NCBI GenBank assembly: GCA_020086605.1
Contig: JACBWW010000004.1
Span: 15,412,932 to 15,476,931, forward strand
Reading direction: 5' to 3'
Source: Lanius collurio
Taxonomy: Eukaryota > Chordata > Aves > Passeriformes > Laniidae
Length of the DNA stretch: 64,000 nt
Below, piece after piece: positions 50,701-62,724 of the stretch. Position numbers and translations under genes: made by a program. Under the pieces are notes generated by a model, which saw only the letters and a list, made by a program, of their open reading frames with translations, was not told the DNA's origin and made no database searches. Each line of letters opens with the position of its first letter. Within the stretch, counting starts at the first letter, position 1.

Positions 50701-51802
50701 CTTTTCTCATAGACTTATTCCTCCCTCCTAAATTTTTTTTAAAGCTAGCATTACAATACAAATTTTTATCAACTTCCATATAATACTGGAATATACCCAA
50801 AGAAAACACACAGGGCAGCTACTTTTCAACCCAAAATTCTTGTACTAATGTTGATGGCAGCACATTTGGCTACAGTAATTTATATGGCAGTTGACTGGAC
50901 TGGAAAGCATACCAAAGAATAATCCAGAAAAGCATAAATGCAGCAAAACAAAGTGAAGAAACGGTAATTTTACTAATTTTAAGAAAGGATTTGGAAAAAG
51001 TTGCATAGAAGCTAAGCTATGAAGAAAGAATAGGAAGTCAGTCTCTCACCTTGTGAAAGAATTAACTAAAATTTTTACATGTTATCTACATCTCTTTTAA
51101 AGGGCTGGTGCTTGGAAATAAGTCTCAATCTACATGCAGTCAAAAATTAATTGTAAGCTATGAAAAAAGAGGGTTGGGATGCTCACAGGAGGCTTCATAA
51201 CAAGAGAGGGAGGTAGCAAAGTAACAGATTAGAGATATAAAGGAAAGATGAGAAATTAATCTCAGTACAATATTTTGTGTAGCTGCTATGGTATATCATT
51301 GATGCTTATCTTTATGACTAAGTATCAGTAAACTTTATTTTTCAAGGAAGTAACACAGGTACTTTCAGTTAGCTGTTCTGTCCTTGCATACTGAGGGAAT
51401 TGAGAGTCAGAATTCAGTCCTCTGACGTTGTCGAGGCAGTTTCATAATCTTGTTTCTCTCCTAATTGCTACCAAACTGGAGCATATCTGAATTCAAAGTC
51501 AGTCTCTGGCTTAGATAAAGCTCTTCTCATATAAAACTCCTGAGTGAACATCTGATAGTTAAAATAGTAATAAGCCTGCAGCATGTTTTTTTTGTTTTTC
51601 CTGCTCTTTATAAGGTTATAACTTTAAGCTTTCCCAGAATTCTAAATATGTTGCAGTTTATCAAAAACATAATTTTAATCATAAAACTATGTGTATGAAA
51701 CAAAAGAGAAAAGAAACTCACAACATATGCCACAGAATTCCAACAAAATTAATTTCTAATGTGAAATGTTACATATGTGCATTTTATATGCCAATGCCTA
51801 TA

Positions 51803-51820
51803 ATTGTCACACGTGACAAT
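51803..51820. repeat. Inverted repeat with CACGTG E-box
   Basis: ATTGTCAC-AC-GTGACAAT has 8-bp perfect arms and contains CACGTG at 51810-51815, which is a canonical E-box for bHLH-zip factors. Regulatory use is unproven. Confidence 0.5.
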
Positions 51821-52353
51821 ACGAGATACTAGGATTTATGTTATAAAGACTATAAGAAGCTTTTCTAATATTTTGTCACAGTGAATTATTTTCCTTAGCA
51901 AATTTGTTCCATTTTAGCGAGAGGAGGTAATTATTGTCAGTCAAAATTGTCCGCAGTATTCTACAGTAACTTTTCATATATAATTGCATAGCCTTGACAA
52001 TCTGTTTTAGTCAATCTTTAGAAAGAACCTCTTTTATTTTTTTCATTCAGTTCTAAAAATACACCAGAAGATTGATTTCAGTATAGAAAAGTTTGTCTGT
52101 GAATCTGAAAGCCTTTTCCCCCCACCAGTTAAATTGTTCTTCTGTGTTCTTGTGGCGGTTTTTTAGTTACCTCAACAGCCCATGTTTGGAAACAATCATA
52201 TCACTGACACATTTCATCTGTTATTTAATCAGCTGAAAAGGGGTGTTGTGAAAGCTGTAAAATAAAAACTCAATGACTGTTCTGTACAGTGCTTTTTCTA
52301 TCAGGCCCTGAGACAGGAAGTTGAATTTATGAGTTCCATTTTTCATTTTACAG

Positions 52354-52403
52354 AGCTACTAGAGAAGACACACAGGAGAGAGGAAGAAATGGCAGCTCTC
52401 CAG
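52354..52403 (+). CDS. CEP128: CEP128 coding exon (window exon 10), 50 nt
   Basis: A 50-nt exon (phase 1 in, phase 0 out), window residues 656-672. Acceptor CATTTTACAG|AG, donor CAG|GTATAT. It encodes (E)LLEKTHRREEEMAALQ; human has DLLEETQRKDEEMGSLQ as recalled, so both length and position agree. A short exon stranded between introns of 26.6 and 2.7 kb. Confidence 0.94.
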
Positions 52404-55063
52404 GTATATTTTCTGCTCAATTAACTAGCTACATTTTTTTTGTTAAATTTCTCACAATTACCAAATTGTGTTGCAGCATTATGATTTTCTGAACTGCTTT
52501 GTAGCTTAAATTCAGATTTGTAAATATATGCAGACAAATACAGACCCAATAGTTAGTAATACTCACTGCTGAATTTCTTCACTAGCTGGGCTAAATTCTC
52601 TGGGTTGCATTACTTGTAAAAGTGAATAAAACTGGAAGTAAAGTATTCTAAGTAAGTATTTAAAGCCTCTGAAGTACTAAATGTTCATAATCACCTTCCT
52701 GAGGAAGAATGGACCAGTCAATATTTGCTAGGACCTGATAGAATATTGTAAAACCTTCTAGCAGTAAGGCTGTTTGTGCTAAGCACTTTCAAATTTCACT
52801 TAGAAAGTCAGATTTGCCCTAAGCTTGGCTTTGGAATAGTATTTAAGACTTACAGTCAAATAAAACATACTCCTTACAAATGGAAATGGCTAAGAAAGCA
52901 AAAACAGGCTCAAATGTCTGAATTGTGAGGCTTGGGAGGCTATGAGGGAGGGTAATGTGTGTATTCTTCAGAACACAGAGAGAAAAAAAAGAAATTTTTA
53001 ACAACAAATTGCTGCAAACAATGCCCAATATGAATATAAAAAAAGTTATGGAGGTTATCAATGAGTCAGCATTCTGTAAGTATACTGAAAGCAGGACACT
53101 TGTGAGGGAATTGATGAAGATAAGGCTCATAAGGAAAATGAAATTATGTATTGATCTGAGTGATGACCATATGAGTTTGTTTGAAGATAAGCCTTCTCAT
53201 GTAATAAATAGAAGGCATTTTGAGGGCTAGAAGTATCAAAGAAGTTAGTGTACAAACAGTTTGCTCCATTAAGAACAGACAACTTGCAAGACCCAAAAGT
53301 TACACAACACACCAATCCAGCTGTTTCCTGTTCAAACAAAAATCTTGGCCTGGCTTTCTGGCAGCTCAAGTTCAACAAGGCTGGGAGCTTGTCTGCGCAA
53401 GCAGTTTACACAGGTGCATATCTACTTACATCAATGTAAAAAGATCTCCTTTCATGTGAAGCAATTCTGCATCTGCTTTCATGTGAAGCTTTATGGTTGA
53501 CAAATTGTTCTAATACTACTTCTGACTGAATGAGGAGTAATTTTAGACTTCAGGAAGTTGCATCATAGCAGTGTCTTGTATGGCTATATGTGCCTGCCTG
53601 ACTGTCATGTTCCTGATTAAATTGCTTTATTCCTTTCCCTAACTGGCAGTTCTGGTTGAGTGTATGAATTGTAGTGCTCTGTAGTGCTGTTTTTATATTC
53701 AAATGCTTGATGCAGTTTTTTCTTCCTTCAGATATCTGTGCCTTCACAGTCAAGTAGTGTATAAATTATCCATGGTAAATTTCCTAATACATTAGATGCT
53801 AGTCTTCAGAAAATTGTTTGGTGAGATTGTAAGAGTTCATTATATTTTTACAATTTGGCAACTATACCATGCACTTTATTTAACCATGAGTCATTTTCAA
53901 ATCACTATTTATTCTATTACTGGAACCATTCTACTCACTCTAAGACCTTTTTTTTCAGAGTAGTCCTCTTTAACTGAAAAAAATTATATCTGAATTGGTG
54001 TTCATTATCACCAAAATTTATGAGCTCTGTAAATACCATCTTTTTTATGGTAATGAGTATGTGTTTTGTTTCAGAATCTTTAAACATGAATGTTTGCCAC
54101 TGCAATTTTGTGGAGGAACAAACATCTTAGAATAAAAATTTCTGAGTTTTTAACATAATATTTTTTGTCATAAGTTTGTTCTGATGTCCAAAAAATACTC
54201 TGCTCCTAAGAAGGAATAAAGAACTTAGCACATGATACACTACCTTTCCTGAGAAAAATTTGAGTAATATTTGAGTATGGTAAGAGGTCCTGTAATATCT
54301 TAATGGTCACGTACTCTAAATGTGGCCTCATCTAAACACCTGAATATATGTTTTGTCAGATTACTTAAAATACCATACCTAGTCAGGGTATAGTACCAGA
54401 ATACAGTGTCTTGATTTTAATAGCTTCATATTTTTCTTAAAAATACTTTGCAATGGGATAAGAATGTTAAAATATATGCAATAAATTAACCAATTCTGAG
54501 TTCTCTGTATTTTGTTCTGGATTAAAACTGACACAAGTTTGTTTTATTTGTTTGACTAATGTCATCCTGTTAGTAATAAAACATTATTCAGAGCTATTTC
54601 TGGATGAAAGAATAATGATATGGAATTTACTTTTTAGTTTTCTAAGGAAATGCGCAAAAGAAAACAGCCTGATGCTAAGATGACATGAATTCCAAAACAT
54701 GCTAGATTTACAGTCAGAGATGATCAAAAAAAGAAATCATTCTTTGGGATATGTAAGAGTAGAATCAACAATATTGAAAACCTGATACACTAAGTGAAAC
54801 AAATGTATTGCGGAGTAATTTTTTTCAAATCCCTTCTTACCTTGTTTCTGGGTGGTTTCTTCTTTTTGGGACAAACTACTAAGTGGGATACTGTAAAAAC
54901 GTTAGACATCCAATAAGTATAACAGTTCCTACTCAGTGAGATTTTTACAAAAAACTGTACATATGACCACCAAAACCCCAAAATTAATCCTATTTATCAT
55001 TCTTTGACTTACACTGTGTTTATATTCCTTGCTTTCTAAGGGCATCTTCTATTTTGTTTTTAG
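52404..55063 (+). other. CEP128: CEP128 intron (2.7 kb)
   Basis: Donor GTATAT, acceptor CTATTTTGTTTTTAG. Includes a 14-bp direct repeat (CTTTCATGTGAAGC at 53449-53462 and 53476-53489). A + strand frame at 52955-53230 has charged residues but no acceptor-donor pair in a suitable phase and no match to CEP128. No transposon recognised. Confidence 0.85.
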
Positions 55064-55087
55064 GAACGTATTATGGCCTTAGAAATG
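55064..55087 (+). CDS. CEP128: CEP128 coding microexon (window exon 11), 24 nt
   Basis: Eight codons, phase 0 at both ends: ERIMALEM (window residues 673-680). Acceptor TTTGTTTTTAG|GAA with a T-rich tract; donor ATG|GTAAGT, a near-perfect consensus. Human CEP128 reads DRVIALET at this place as I recall, directly after the segment matching the previous exon, so the microexon is supported by homology as well as by its splice sites. Because it is a multiple of three, skipping would keep the frame and shorten the coiled coil by about one heptad. Confidence 0.9.
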
Positions 55088-58000
55088 GTAAGTTTCTTAA
55101 ATCAATTTCCTAACCTGCCACAGTGGCATTGCTGATAATTTGTCTAAATTATTAATTAATTTTTTTAATGGTTACTGTTCTGTTTTTTTAACTGTCGTTT
55201 TACTTTTAAGAGAAGATATGATAATTTTGAACTGCATCTCTCTGTGTAGATTTTTACTACAGTACTTGTGCACTCATTACATGAAATACAGTGTATTTCA
55301 GTGTTGTAATTTTTCTGTACAGTTCAGTCCTCATCCCATTCCTGGGAAGAGAAATGTTGTAGATTTTATCCCTACCAATGATGTTGTTTTTCTAACATTC
55401 CTAGTGGTTGAGGTCCATGGGATGGATCTAATATTGCAGTGACTGCTCTGTGTGCCTAGCTGTTTGGTCTGGGAGGTGCAGACAGAACCAGTTCATCTGC
55501 CCATATCAATGCTGCAACTAAAAGTGTAAAGGAATATAATTTTAATAATTAATTAATATAATTTAATATTGTACTGAGTTGGAAGAACAAAACTTCATAC
55601 CTGTACATGCCATGAATGCATTATCCAGATGCCCCAAGCTAGTTTTTCTGTCAGGTGGAATAGCTGGAATGAGTTTCAGCTTGCCCGTAGTTTTGGAACC
55701 ATGCTTCTTTCTTCTCATGTAAGAATGTCCAATAAGACATCACAAATTGTTTGTATCAGGCTCACAGTTTCTTTTCATGAGAAATCCAGAAAATTTCATC
55801 TAAAGAAACCACTACTGAGATGAAATCAATGCTGCAAATACGAATTTTTGAAATTTATTTGTGCAAATTTTTATTTTATTCTTTCTGATAGTCTCTGCAT
55901 CTCTGAAAACAGTTTTTGATTTCAAACATGTACTTAAAATGTATTCAATATGTTAGGAAAAGCTTCCATTCAGTCATGAAAAGCCCTTTGGAAATCAGAC
56001 TGCTGTGATGCAACACCTGCCTTGTGGAAGCAGGAAGCTAATGCTGACATTCAGTGTCCTGGCACTCCACATGGTGCTGTGTGACTGTCAGGTGTTGACA
56101 GGACATTAATTCTGTTCAGAACCTTGTCTTATTCATGGTTTGCTTACATGACAACCAGTCAGGTGTGTGTCCATTGCTATCCATTTCTCATGAACCATGA
56201 GTCAAACTGCCTGCAAGTTCCTTGGCCTTTCTGCTCCCAGAGCTATTTTGACACAGGCAGAGGATAGTTGCTTGCAAATACTACAGTGTCCTGCAAATTC
56301 AGTCTGTGTTTTGTGACAAATATTTATTTTTATTTTTTCTGGAGCTTTTATCCCTTTTATACTTCCAATGTCTCCTACTTTATAAAGGAAGATTTGTAAG
56401 TTATTGTTCAGATAGAAGAAAAGGATAACCTATTTATCATACTCCCCCACTGTCCTCCCTTTGTGTACGATCTACTCATTTTTAACTCCTGCACTTGCCA
56501 CTAAAATTGTTGTAGTAGCCATGTGGTGAACTTACCAACTTAGATAATAAAAAAGAGTTGGGAAAGGAATGTAACATGAACCTTTCAGATTCCATTCAGA
56601 GCTCTGGATGAATTAACCGTCCAGGCTTACCTTAATCTAACTCTGTGATTTTGTGAGTTGCTGCAAACAAGGAAGTTCCTTGCCTCTCTCTGAGCCCTGT
56701 CAGCTCCTTCTCCTCTCAGCAGTCTGTTTGAGCTGGAAGCTCCATCTCCTGTCTACTGTACCTGACAGTTTCTTGGGTCTTCTATTTCCTTTGCCAAAGG
56801 AATATACACTTTCTTCTTTCCAGAAGAAAGTGCTGTATTATGAACCTCCTTCAAGATATTACACATGATCTGATCACTCCCTTAAGGAGCCTAAGAGCAA
56901 AAAGTACTCATCAGAAGAAGCTTTTGGATATTTTGGCTCTTTTTTTTTTCAATCAGATCAGTTTTTCTGTATGATTCAATAGATAGGTGCACTACTTCTT
57001 GCTCCAGCAAGTTGTACAGGACAGGAGCAGAAGCTGGAAGGTTAGGAAGAATAAGGTTAATTAGACAGACTCACTAGTGGATATAAAAGAAGCTGAAGAA
57101 CCAAGATGTTTTCTGGAATGATCCTTCAACTGTTGAGAAGTTCCAGAGGAGTAACAAGTACAGGCAAAGCTGAGGTTTTGAGTATCTAGAGATTATGTGT
57201 TTTGTTTAGTTTTTTTATTTGGTTAAATGCTGTTTAATAAAGTGAATTTAATTATTTCATAACATTAACAAGTAAATATACTGATTACTTTAGTAATCAA
57301 TTATGCAGTCTGACATTTCAAGAGAATTAATATGATTTATCTTTAAATAAGATGATGTACTTTATTCTTGAGTATAGCTTAGTTGTTACATACAAGATTT
57401 GGCTCCGTATTATTTATAGAGAAAGATGTATGATTTTTTCAGAAAAAATCTGCATTGTATTCTCAGATGAGGTTACAATGGAAAGTGTATTTATTTCTCT
57501 TAAAGAGGTCAGGATGCATTTTGTAGGTGCACACTGCTACCATGCCATGCTTGGGATTTTATTGGGTTTCTGTAAACTACATACTGTTTGTGAGCATAAG
57601 CTGCAAGTCATATTCCTCTGCCTTACTAGTAATAGACTGCAAAATTTAGTTTGGAATCAACCACATCCTGAAGTTATTCCAGTGAACATATGCATTCTAT
57701 ATCCTTTGATCAATAAAACAGCTTGTTGCTTTCAGTAGAGAACCCAGAAGTGAGGTTACCATTTTCTTAGAATACTTGGATCAGACTTTTCTGGACAGAA
57801 TTCAACTTTTTCTTACAATGTCCATAAATCTAGGTTGATCCCAGTAATGCTGTAAGTATTCAGCAAAACTGTTATTTAATATGAATTTTCTGTTCATACT
57901 GAACATTTATGCATTTTGTTGTAGCTCATTTTTATGTTCATGAAAGTAAGGTTTTGAATACCAGTAAAACAAATTTCTGTCTGCATCCATTCAGCAGTGT

Positions 58001-58322
58001 AAAAGCTATTAGATTATTATCCTGTAGTAGCAGGCTCAAATTTGCATCAGTTTTCTGGTTTATCGTCCAATTTAAAAGAAGAATTGGAAGGGTAACAATA
58101 CCAAATGCATTTTGCAGAGACATTATGTGACTACCTGACACCATCCATTTTTAGGTGCTTGCTCTCCCTGTGTTTCTCTCAGTGTACCTTCCATCAATAA
58201 ATAAGCCTTGCTGTTAGCTCTTGAGATTATTTCATGATTTTCATACTTTCCATGTATAAATGTTGAGGAAATATTGTTTCAAAGGGTTAATACTTTCTTT
58301 TCTCCTTGCTTTGATTCTTTAG

Positions 58323-58352
58323 TGTCTTGCCAAAACTACCATTACATCAAAG
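58323..58352 (+). other. CEP128: Candidate cassette microexon of CEP128 (unproven)
   Basis: Thirty bases (TGTCTTGCCAAAACTACCAT followed by TACATCAAAG) stand between a strong acceptor (a CTTTCTTTTCTCCTTGCTTTGATTCTTTAG-type tract, about 58293-58322) and a good donor AAG|GTAATG. The length is a multiple of three; in the phase required after window exon 11 it reads CLAKTTITSK with no stop. It has no counterpart in the human protein I remember and lacks heptad character, so it could be a lineage-specific alternative exon, a poorly used pseudo-exon, or chance. Confidence 0.3.
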
Positions 58353-58744
58353 GTAATGTCCTCCCAGAACACAGCCATTCTTTGATCTTATAAAAATGGC
58401 CATGAGAGGAGGAGCAGTTTGAGATCCTCTATCCTGCCTGCCTCGCCCTTTCCTTTCCTTTCATCGGTGAGCCAGTGTGTGACTTCCCTTCACTGGGCTT
58501 CCCAGAGTCCTTCCTCTACTCATTACCACCACATAACTGCTGCTTCCTCAGGGTGCTGGCAGCCTGCTGTTTTTCTCCTGATGCTCAGCTTTCTCTTCCC
58601 TTCTTTCTTGATGTTGTCTTCTCATCCTACGTATCTATTGCTCTTGTTTGATACCCAGCTGCTTGTCCATCCTCTGCCCCCTGCTATTTGGGTTTTCAAT
58701 TGTTCTTTGAGGTTTTTTTGTAATACGATCACCTTTTGTTTTCT

Positions 58745-59125
58745 AGCCCTCAGAGTGAAAAAGCATTTTCTGTGTTCAGACAGAAGCTCCATTTTTCAGT
58801 TTGTGCCCACTGCTTGTCACTGAGCAGCACTGAAAAGAGCCCGGCTCCCTCTTCTTTATACTCTCCTTTCAGATACTTGTGCACATTGATGAGACCTCCC
58901 AGAGGTCTCTTCTTTTCTCCACACTAAACAATCCCAGCTTTTTCAGCCTTTCCTCACAAGAAAGATGCTCCAGTCCCTTAAAAAATTTGTTACCCTTTGC
59001 TGGACTGACTCTTGGATGTCTCTCTTGTACTGGAGAATCCAGAACTCGACGCAGCACTCCGAATATGGGCTGACAAGAGGAGAGGGGTCACCTCACTTGA
59101 CCTGCTGGCAATGTTCCTGGTGCAA
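58745..59125 (-). mobile_element. CR1 LINE fragment (-), ORF2 C-terminal end
   Basis: On the minus strand it encodes the CR1 ORF2 C-terminal blocks in order: RRVLDSPVQERHPRVSPAK, FFKGLEHLSCEERLKKLGLF, SVEKRRDLWE and then, after a frameshift, FSVLLSDK-like and FCLNTENAFSL-like pieces. The usual 3' UTR and octamer tail are missing at the 58745 end, so it is truncated at both ends. The overlapping plus-strand open frames are shadows. Confidence 0.88.
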
Positions 59126-59438
59126 CCCCTACATTCTCTATCTAAGCTCCTTTCAAAATTATGAAAATGCATTCCACATGTTGCAAATACTGAACATTTT
59201 TGCCAAAGTTTAATAAACCAAAATCCTTCAGTTTTTAATTATAGAAAATAAAAATCTCAGGAAAAATCCCTACTGCAAAAGACTTAAGTTACCTAAAGTT
59301 ATTTATCTCAGTTGAACTGGGAGAAGTAGTATACAGTGTGCTCACTTTTTTTTTAACATAGTAGATATATGTATGTGAATGTAATTTTAAAGAGAGATCC
59401 TATGAGTTCTATCCACAGGATTCTCTTGAGAAACCAGA

Positions 59439-59855
59439 GAATCATAGAATCATTAAGGTTGGAAAAGACCTCTGAAATCATCATGTCCAACCTTTCACTG
59501 AACACCACCTTGTCAATTAAACCATAGCATCATGTTCCACATCCAGTCATTTCTTCCACACTTCCAGGGATAGTGACTCCACCCCCTCCCTGGGCACTCT
59601 GTTCCAATGCCTAAAAATCCTTTCCGTGAAGAAATTCTTGCTAATGTCCATCTTGAACCTTCCCTGGAGCAGCTTGAGACCATTTCTTCTTCTGACTTTG
59701 GTTGCCTGGGAAAAGAGACCAACTTCCCCCTGGCTGCAACCTCCTTTCTGTCAGTTTTAGAGAGTGATAAGGTCCTCCCTGAGTCTTTTCTCCATGATAG
59801 ATGACTCCAGCTCCCTCGGCTGCTTTTTATACGAATCATGTTGGCCTTTCATCTG
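59439..59855 (-). mobile_element. CR1 LINE, 3'-end copy (-) with tail
   Basis: Reading on the + strand it begins GAATCATAGAATCATTAAGGTTGGAAAAGACCTCTG, the reverse complement of the classic CR1 3' end and tail, and continues with CATCATGTCCAACC, GTGACTCCACCCCCTCCCTGGGCA, TTCCAATGCCTAAAAATCCTTTCC, GAAGAAATTCTTGCTAATGTCCA and TTCCCTGGAGCAGCTTGAG. The copy is well preserved and 5'-truncated near 59855. A 108-codon minus-strand frame crosses it but is not a functional gene. Confidence 0.95.
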
Positions 59856-62724
59856 TGGAGTATGTATCTGAGTTCTTCCACAGAATGTAACTTTATAAGA
59901 CATAGATTGATGCTTTATTTTTCTTGGTTTGGTTTATATATCACAAAATAAGTTAAATTTTGTTTGACAGCAGACTGTTGACTAGATGTTTCCAGTGTGC
60001 TGCTACGTCCTTCATTTTAGAAATAAATGCTTTATATTTGATCTAATTGTAACCATAGGAGCACAGGCATCAATTACACCTATTGATGCTACTATAGATT
60101 TTTTTCTCTCATTATTGTACAGCTTTTTATTAAAATAGGGAAATCCATAAGGAAGACTCCTAATTTTTTTTTACTCTGACACTGATTTGCTATGAATCCT
60201 TGTTTAAATCACTTCTCTTTGTATTTCAATTTTTCTCACCTGAAAAATGGAACGATCTTTCTTCTTTCCCTTGAAGGCTGAAAATTGAATTTTTGTGATG
60301 CTTTCTGGAAGGCTTGATGAAATATTGTTAGCTTACAAAACTTTAACGTAAATTACATCATGTAAAGATTTTTAGCCTACAATGCTCCATAATGTTGAAG
60401 ATGAGCAACACAGAAGTCTTTACACCTTTACGCCTTTTAAGAATGTGTTCCCACTAACATTGCTTTACTTTACACACTCTGCCTTGTGTTATATTTCTCT
60501 TAATTTCCGGGAATTATATCTGGATGTCTCTGATCAAAATTTAAGCAAAAAATAAAGAACAGATTCTCAAAAACTGGTGCTATGGACCCCCAGAGTACCT
60601 GGAGCACTGACTGAGGTTTCACGGAAAGCTGGCTTGCCAAAAGCCAACAGTTTCCTCCATGTTTCCAGCTGCTAGTATGCATCAAACAATTACAAATTCA
60701 TAGAATATTTTCCTAATATTTTCCCATGTAAACAATTTCCCTAGTTAGCACAGGGATGTCATGTGCTCATGAGTGAGAGAAAAGACAGTCCATGTCATTG
60801 CAAACAGGAAAGGAAGCATCCATTAAGTTCCCTTAGTTAAAATGTGGTCTACCCCATGCAAAAACATCTGGAATCTAAATTAAATGTTCAAGTAGTTTGA
60901 CATTGGCAATGCTTTGTTAGCAAAGGTCATTTGTTTTTCATTAGTGTAGTTTTTGAACTACGCTAAGGAAATATTTTAAAAACTTGTTAAAATTCATGAA
61001 ACAATGTAATGCAGAAAAAATAAGTCCAATTGAGCATGTAAGCTGATATCATTTTGTAACTTGATAAAGTTACATGTGTTGCCTACCTTTGTCTAGGTAA
61101 TGCCTTCTTGATGTGCTGAAATCATACAAACAGTTGTGTAATTGGAGTCATGATACATGTGGAATATAAAGATACAAAGTACTTTTTTTTGTTTTCTCTG
61201 AAAATTCCCTCTCTATATGTGATGTACTATTCCCAGAATGTACCAGCTATCATGGAGTTTGCCTGGCATATAAAAGGCAGCAGAGCATCTCAGGCCTCTG
61301 AAGCAGGACCACCTCTGTAAAAGAAAAGTGTATGATGTACCAGTGGAGAGGCTGATAGTGCATAGTTTTACAGATTTTAAAAGGGAAAGCAAAGGATACT
61401 TTTAAACATGTTGGGTGCATTTAGGTATTCTTGCTATTTTGGTATTCAGTACACTAAGGTATTTAAAAAATAAGTCATTTTAGGTCACCTCTAATGTTAT
61501 ATCTTTCATTTCAGTTTTAACTGCCTGCTGACATGCATTGCAGTCAGTTAAAATGACGTTGCATTTAATCTTTTTATGTTTATTCTTTGGGGATTAACTA
61601 ACTGGTACTTAAGCCAACTCTAATTAAAATAAAATATCTGTGCAATACAGATAGCCATTTGTTTTTACCTACCTCAGAAAAGAAAGGAGGACTATACTTG
61701 AAAGTCAATGAAGTTTGGTTTCTGGTTTATGTGTTTTCAATATATTGACTATAAAGGCAAACTTCAGGAGTACTATATACAAACCTGCTCTGATTTATTT
61801 GCATTTAGCAGTGCAGCTTTGAGACTAAAAATAAAATGTGACTGATTTTGATTTAGATCTGTCCCTTGAGACAGTGCAAAGCCATCTATTACCAAGAACA
61901 CATCAATATAGGAGGATTAGCTGTTCACATGCAGTTTAAACATCAAAGTGTTTGTATTAAGTCATGGAAAATAAGTAATTTGTTTTGTCGTTCTCTGTGA
62001 AAACATAGAACGTCCTTTTTATTTTAAAATAAAGTAAATAGTCTTTATTTTAAAAGCAGAAAGATTAGTAGCACTCAGTCTTTTGAGGTGAACTGCTGTT
62101 AAGTAAAATGCAATTAATACTGCCTCAGTCAGTACAGTGGGTGTTTCTTCCTCTTATCAGTACCATCAGTGCACTGGGTTAGTACCTGCTGTTACTTGTT
62201 ATACATAAGCAGACAGATGTGAGTGCTGTCTTTAGGATTATTTGTAATGCATTATGGCATACAGCTTTCTGATTTCTGGGAAAAAAGTTATCAGAACTTA
62301 ATTGCCCTCTATATCAGGCATTTCTAACATCCTTTTTCACATTTTATCTGTGTGGCTAAATCCATCTTTTTAATAGAATAGAGTGTAGTCATTAATGATA
62401 CAAGTATGGCATTTGAACCATCTTGATCTTTCTGTGCTTCTCGTTAATTACCAGACCAATTCTGTGGGCTAGCTAAAAGTCTTTTATCACTTTTCCCTCA
62501 CATTCTGCAATGTATTCTTTTATTGCCACCTTCCTTATTGAATCTCCTCCAACACCAAACCTGGCTTTTTCTCTTTTTCTGTTTTTATTTGCACATCACT
62601 GCCATTCTTTTCATCTGTTTTATGGAAAAGGCACACATTTCTGTCCATGAAAACATTAGCGTGTGAGTTATCCTATTCAAGTTCCTCCACTGCTCAGAAG
62701 ACTGTGAGAATTTTAGACTATAAA

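Larger units (their letters stand above)
25780..52353 (+). other. CEP128: CEP128 giant intron (26.6 kb)
   Basis: Donor GTATGT at 25780 and acceptor TTTTCATTTTACAG at 52353. The flanking codons join as EKR-E-LLEKT, matching the continuous human sequence, so no coding exon is expected inside. It contains one solo LTR (26538-26990), one rearranged minus-strand CR1 (45191-46235), several AT-rich simple repeats and inverted repeats, and two stretches that may be conserved non-coding sequence (about 36560-36850 and 39500-40110). Elsewhere (27000-36500, 40150-45150 and 46300-52350), I see AT-rich unique sequence without recognised genes. Open frames of 60-120 codons there lack splice context and family features. 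Confidence 0.9.
891..55087 (+). other. CEP128: CEP128 gene, internal part (11 exons in window)
   Basis: Eleven exons, each bounded by AG acceptors and GT (one GC) donors, splice in phase into 2,040 nt, i.e. 680 codons with no stop. The product is rich in Glu, Lys, Gln and Leu, with heptad-like spacing throughout, no signal peptide and no membrane segment. Short diagnostic stretches match vertebrate CEP128 as I recall it: REALLHQ, QAERYL/EAERYL, QWKLK, QIENLRKELNDVLTKRA, ELTQNE, EIDAAC, DPHRWLAE and TKLQWLCEE. CEP128 sits at subdistal appendages of the mother centriole, works with ODF2, centriolin and ninein in microtubule anchoring, and is linked to ciliary TGF-beta/BMP signalling (family knowledge). 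The 5' exons lie left of base 1 and the C-terminal exons right of base 64000. In other vertebrates the gene neighbours TSHR, which is not in this window. Confidence 0.96.

Noticed and set aside
52955..53230. 91-codon charged open frame between window exons 10 and 11
   Set aside because: Looks coiled-coil-like at first, but human CEP128 continues directly from one flanking exon to the other, leaving no room for it.
57352..57738. 128-codon plus-strand open frame after the last exon
   Set aside because: Does not resemble the expected CEP128 C-terminus or any family I know, and has no acceptor-donor pair in suitable phase.
60541..60680. Stretch with CTATGGACCCCCAGAGTACC that hinted at an old interspersed repeat
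   Set aside because: The resemblance to mobile-element consensus sequence was too short and vague to support a call.
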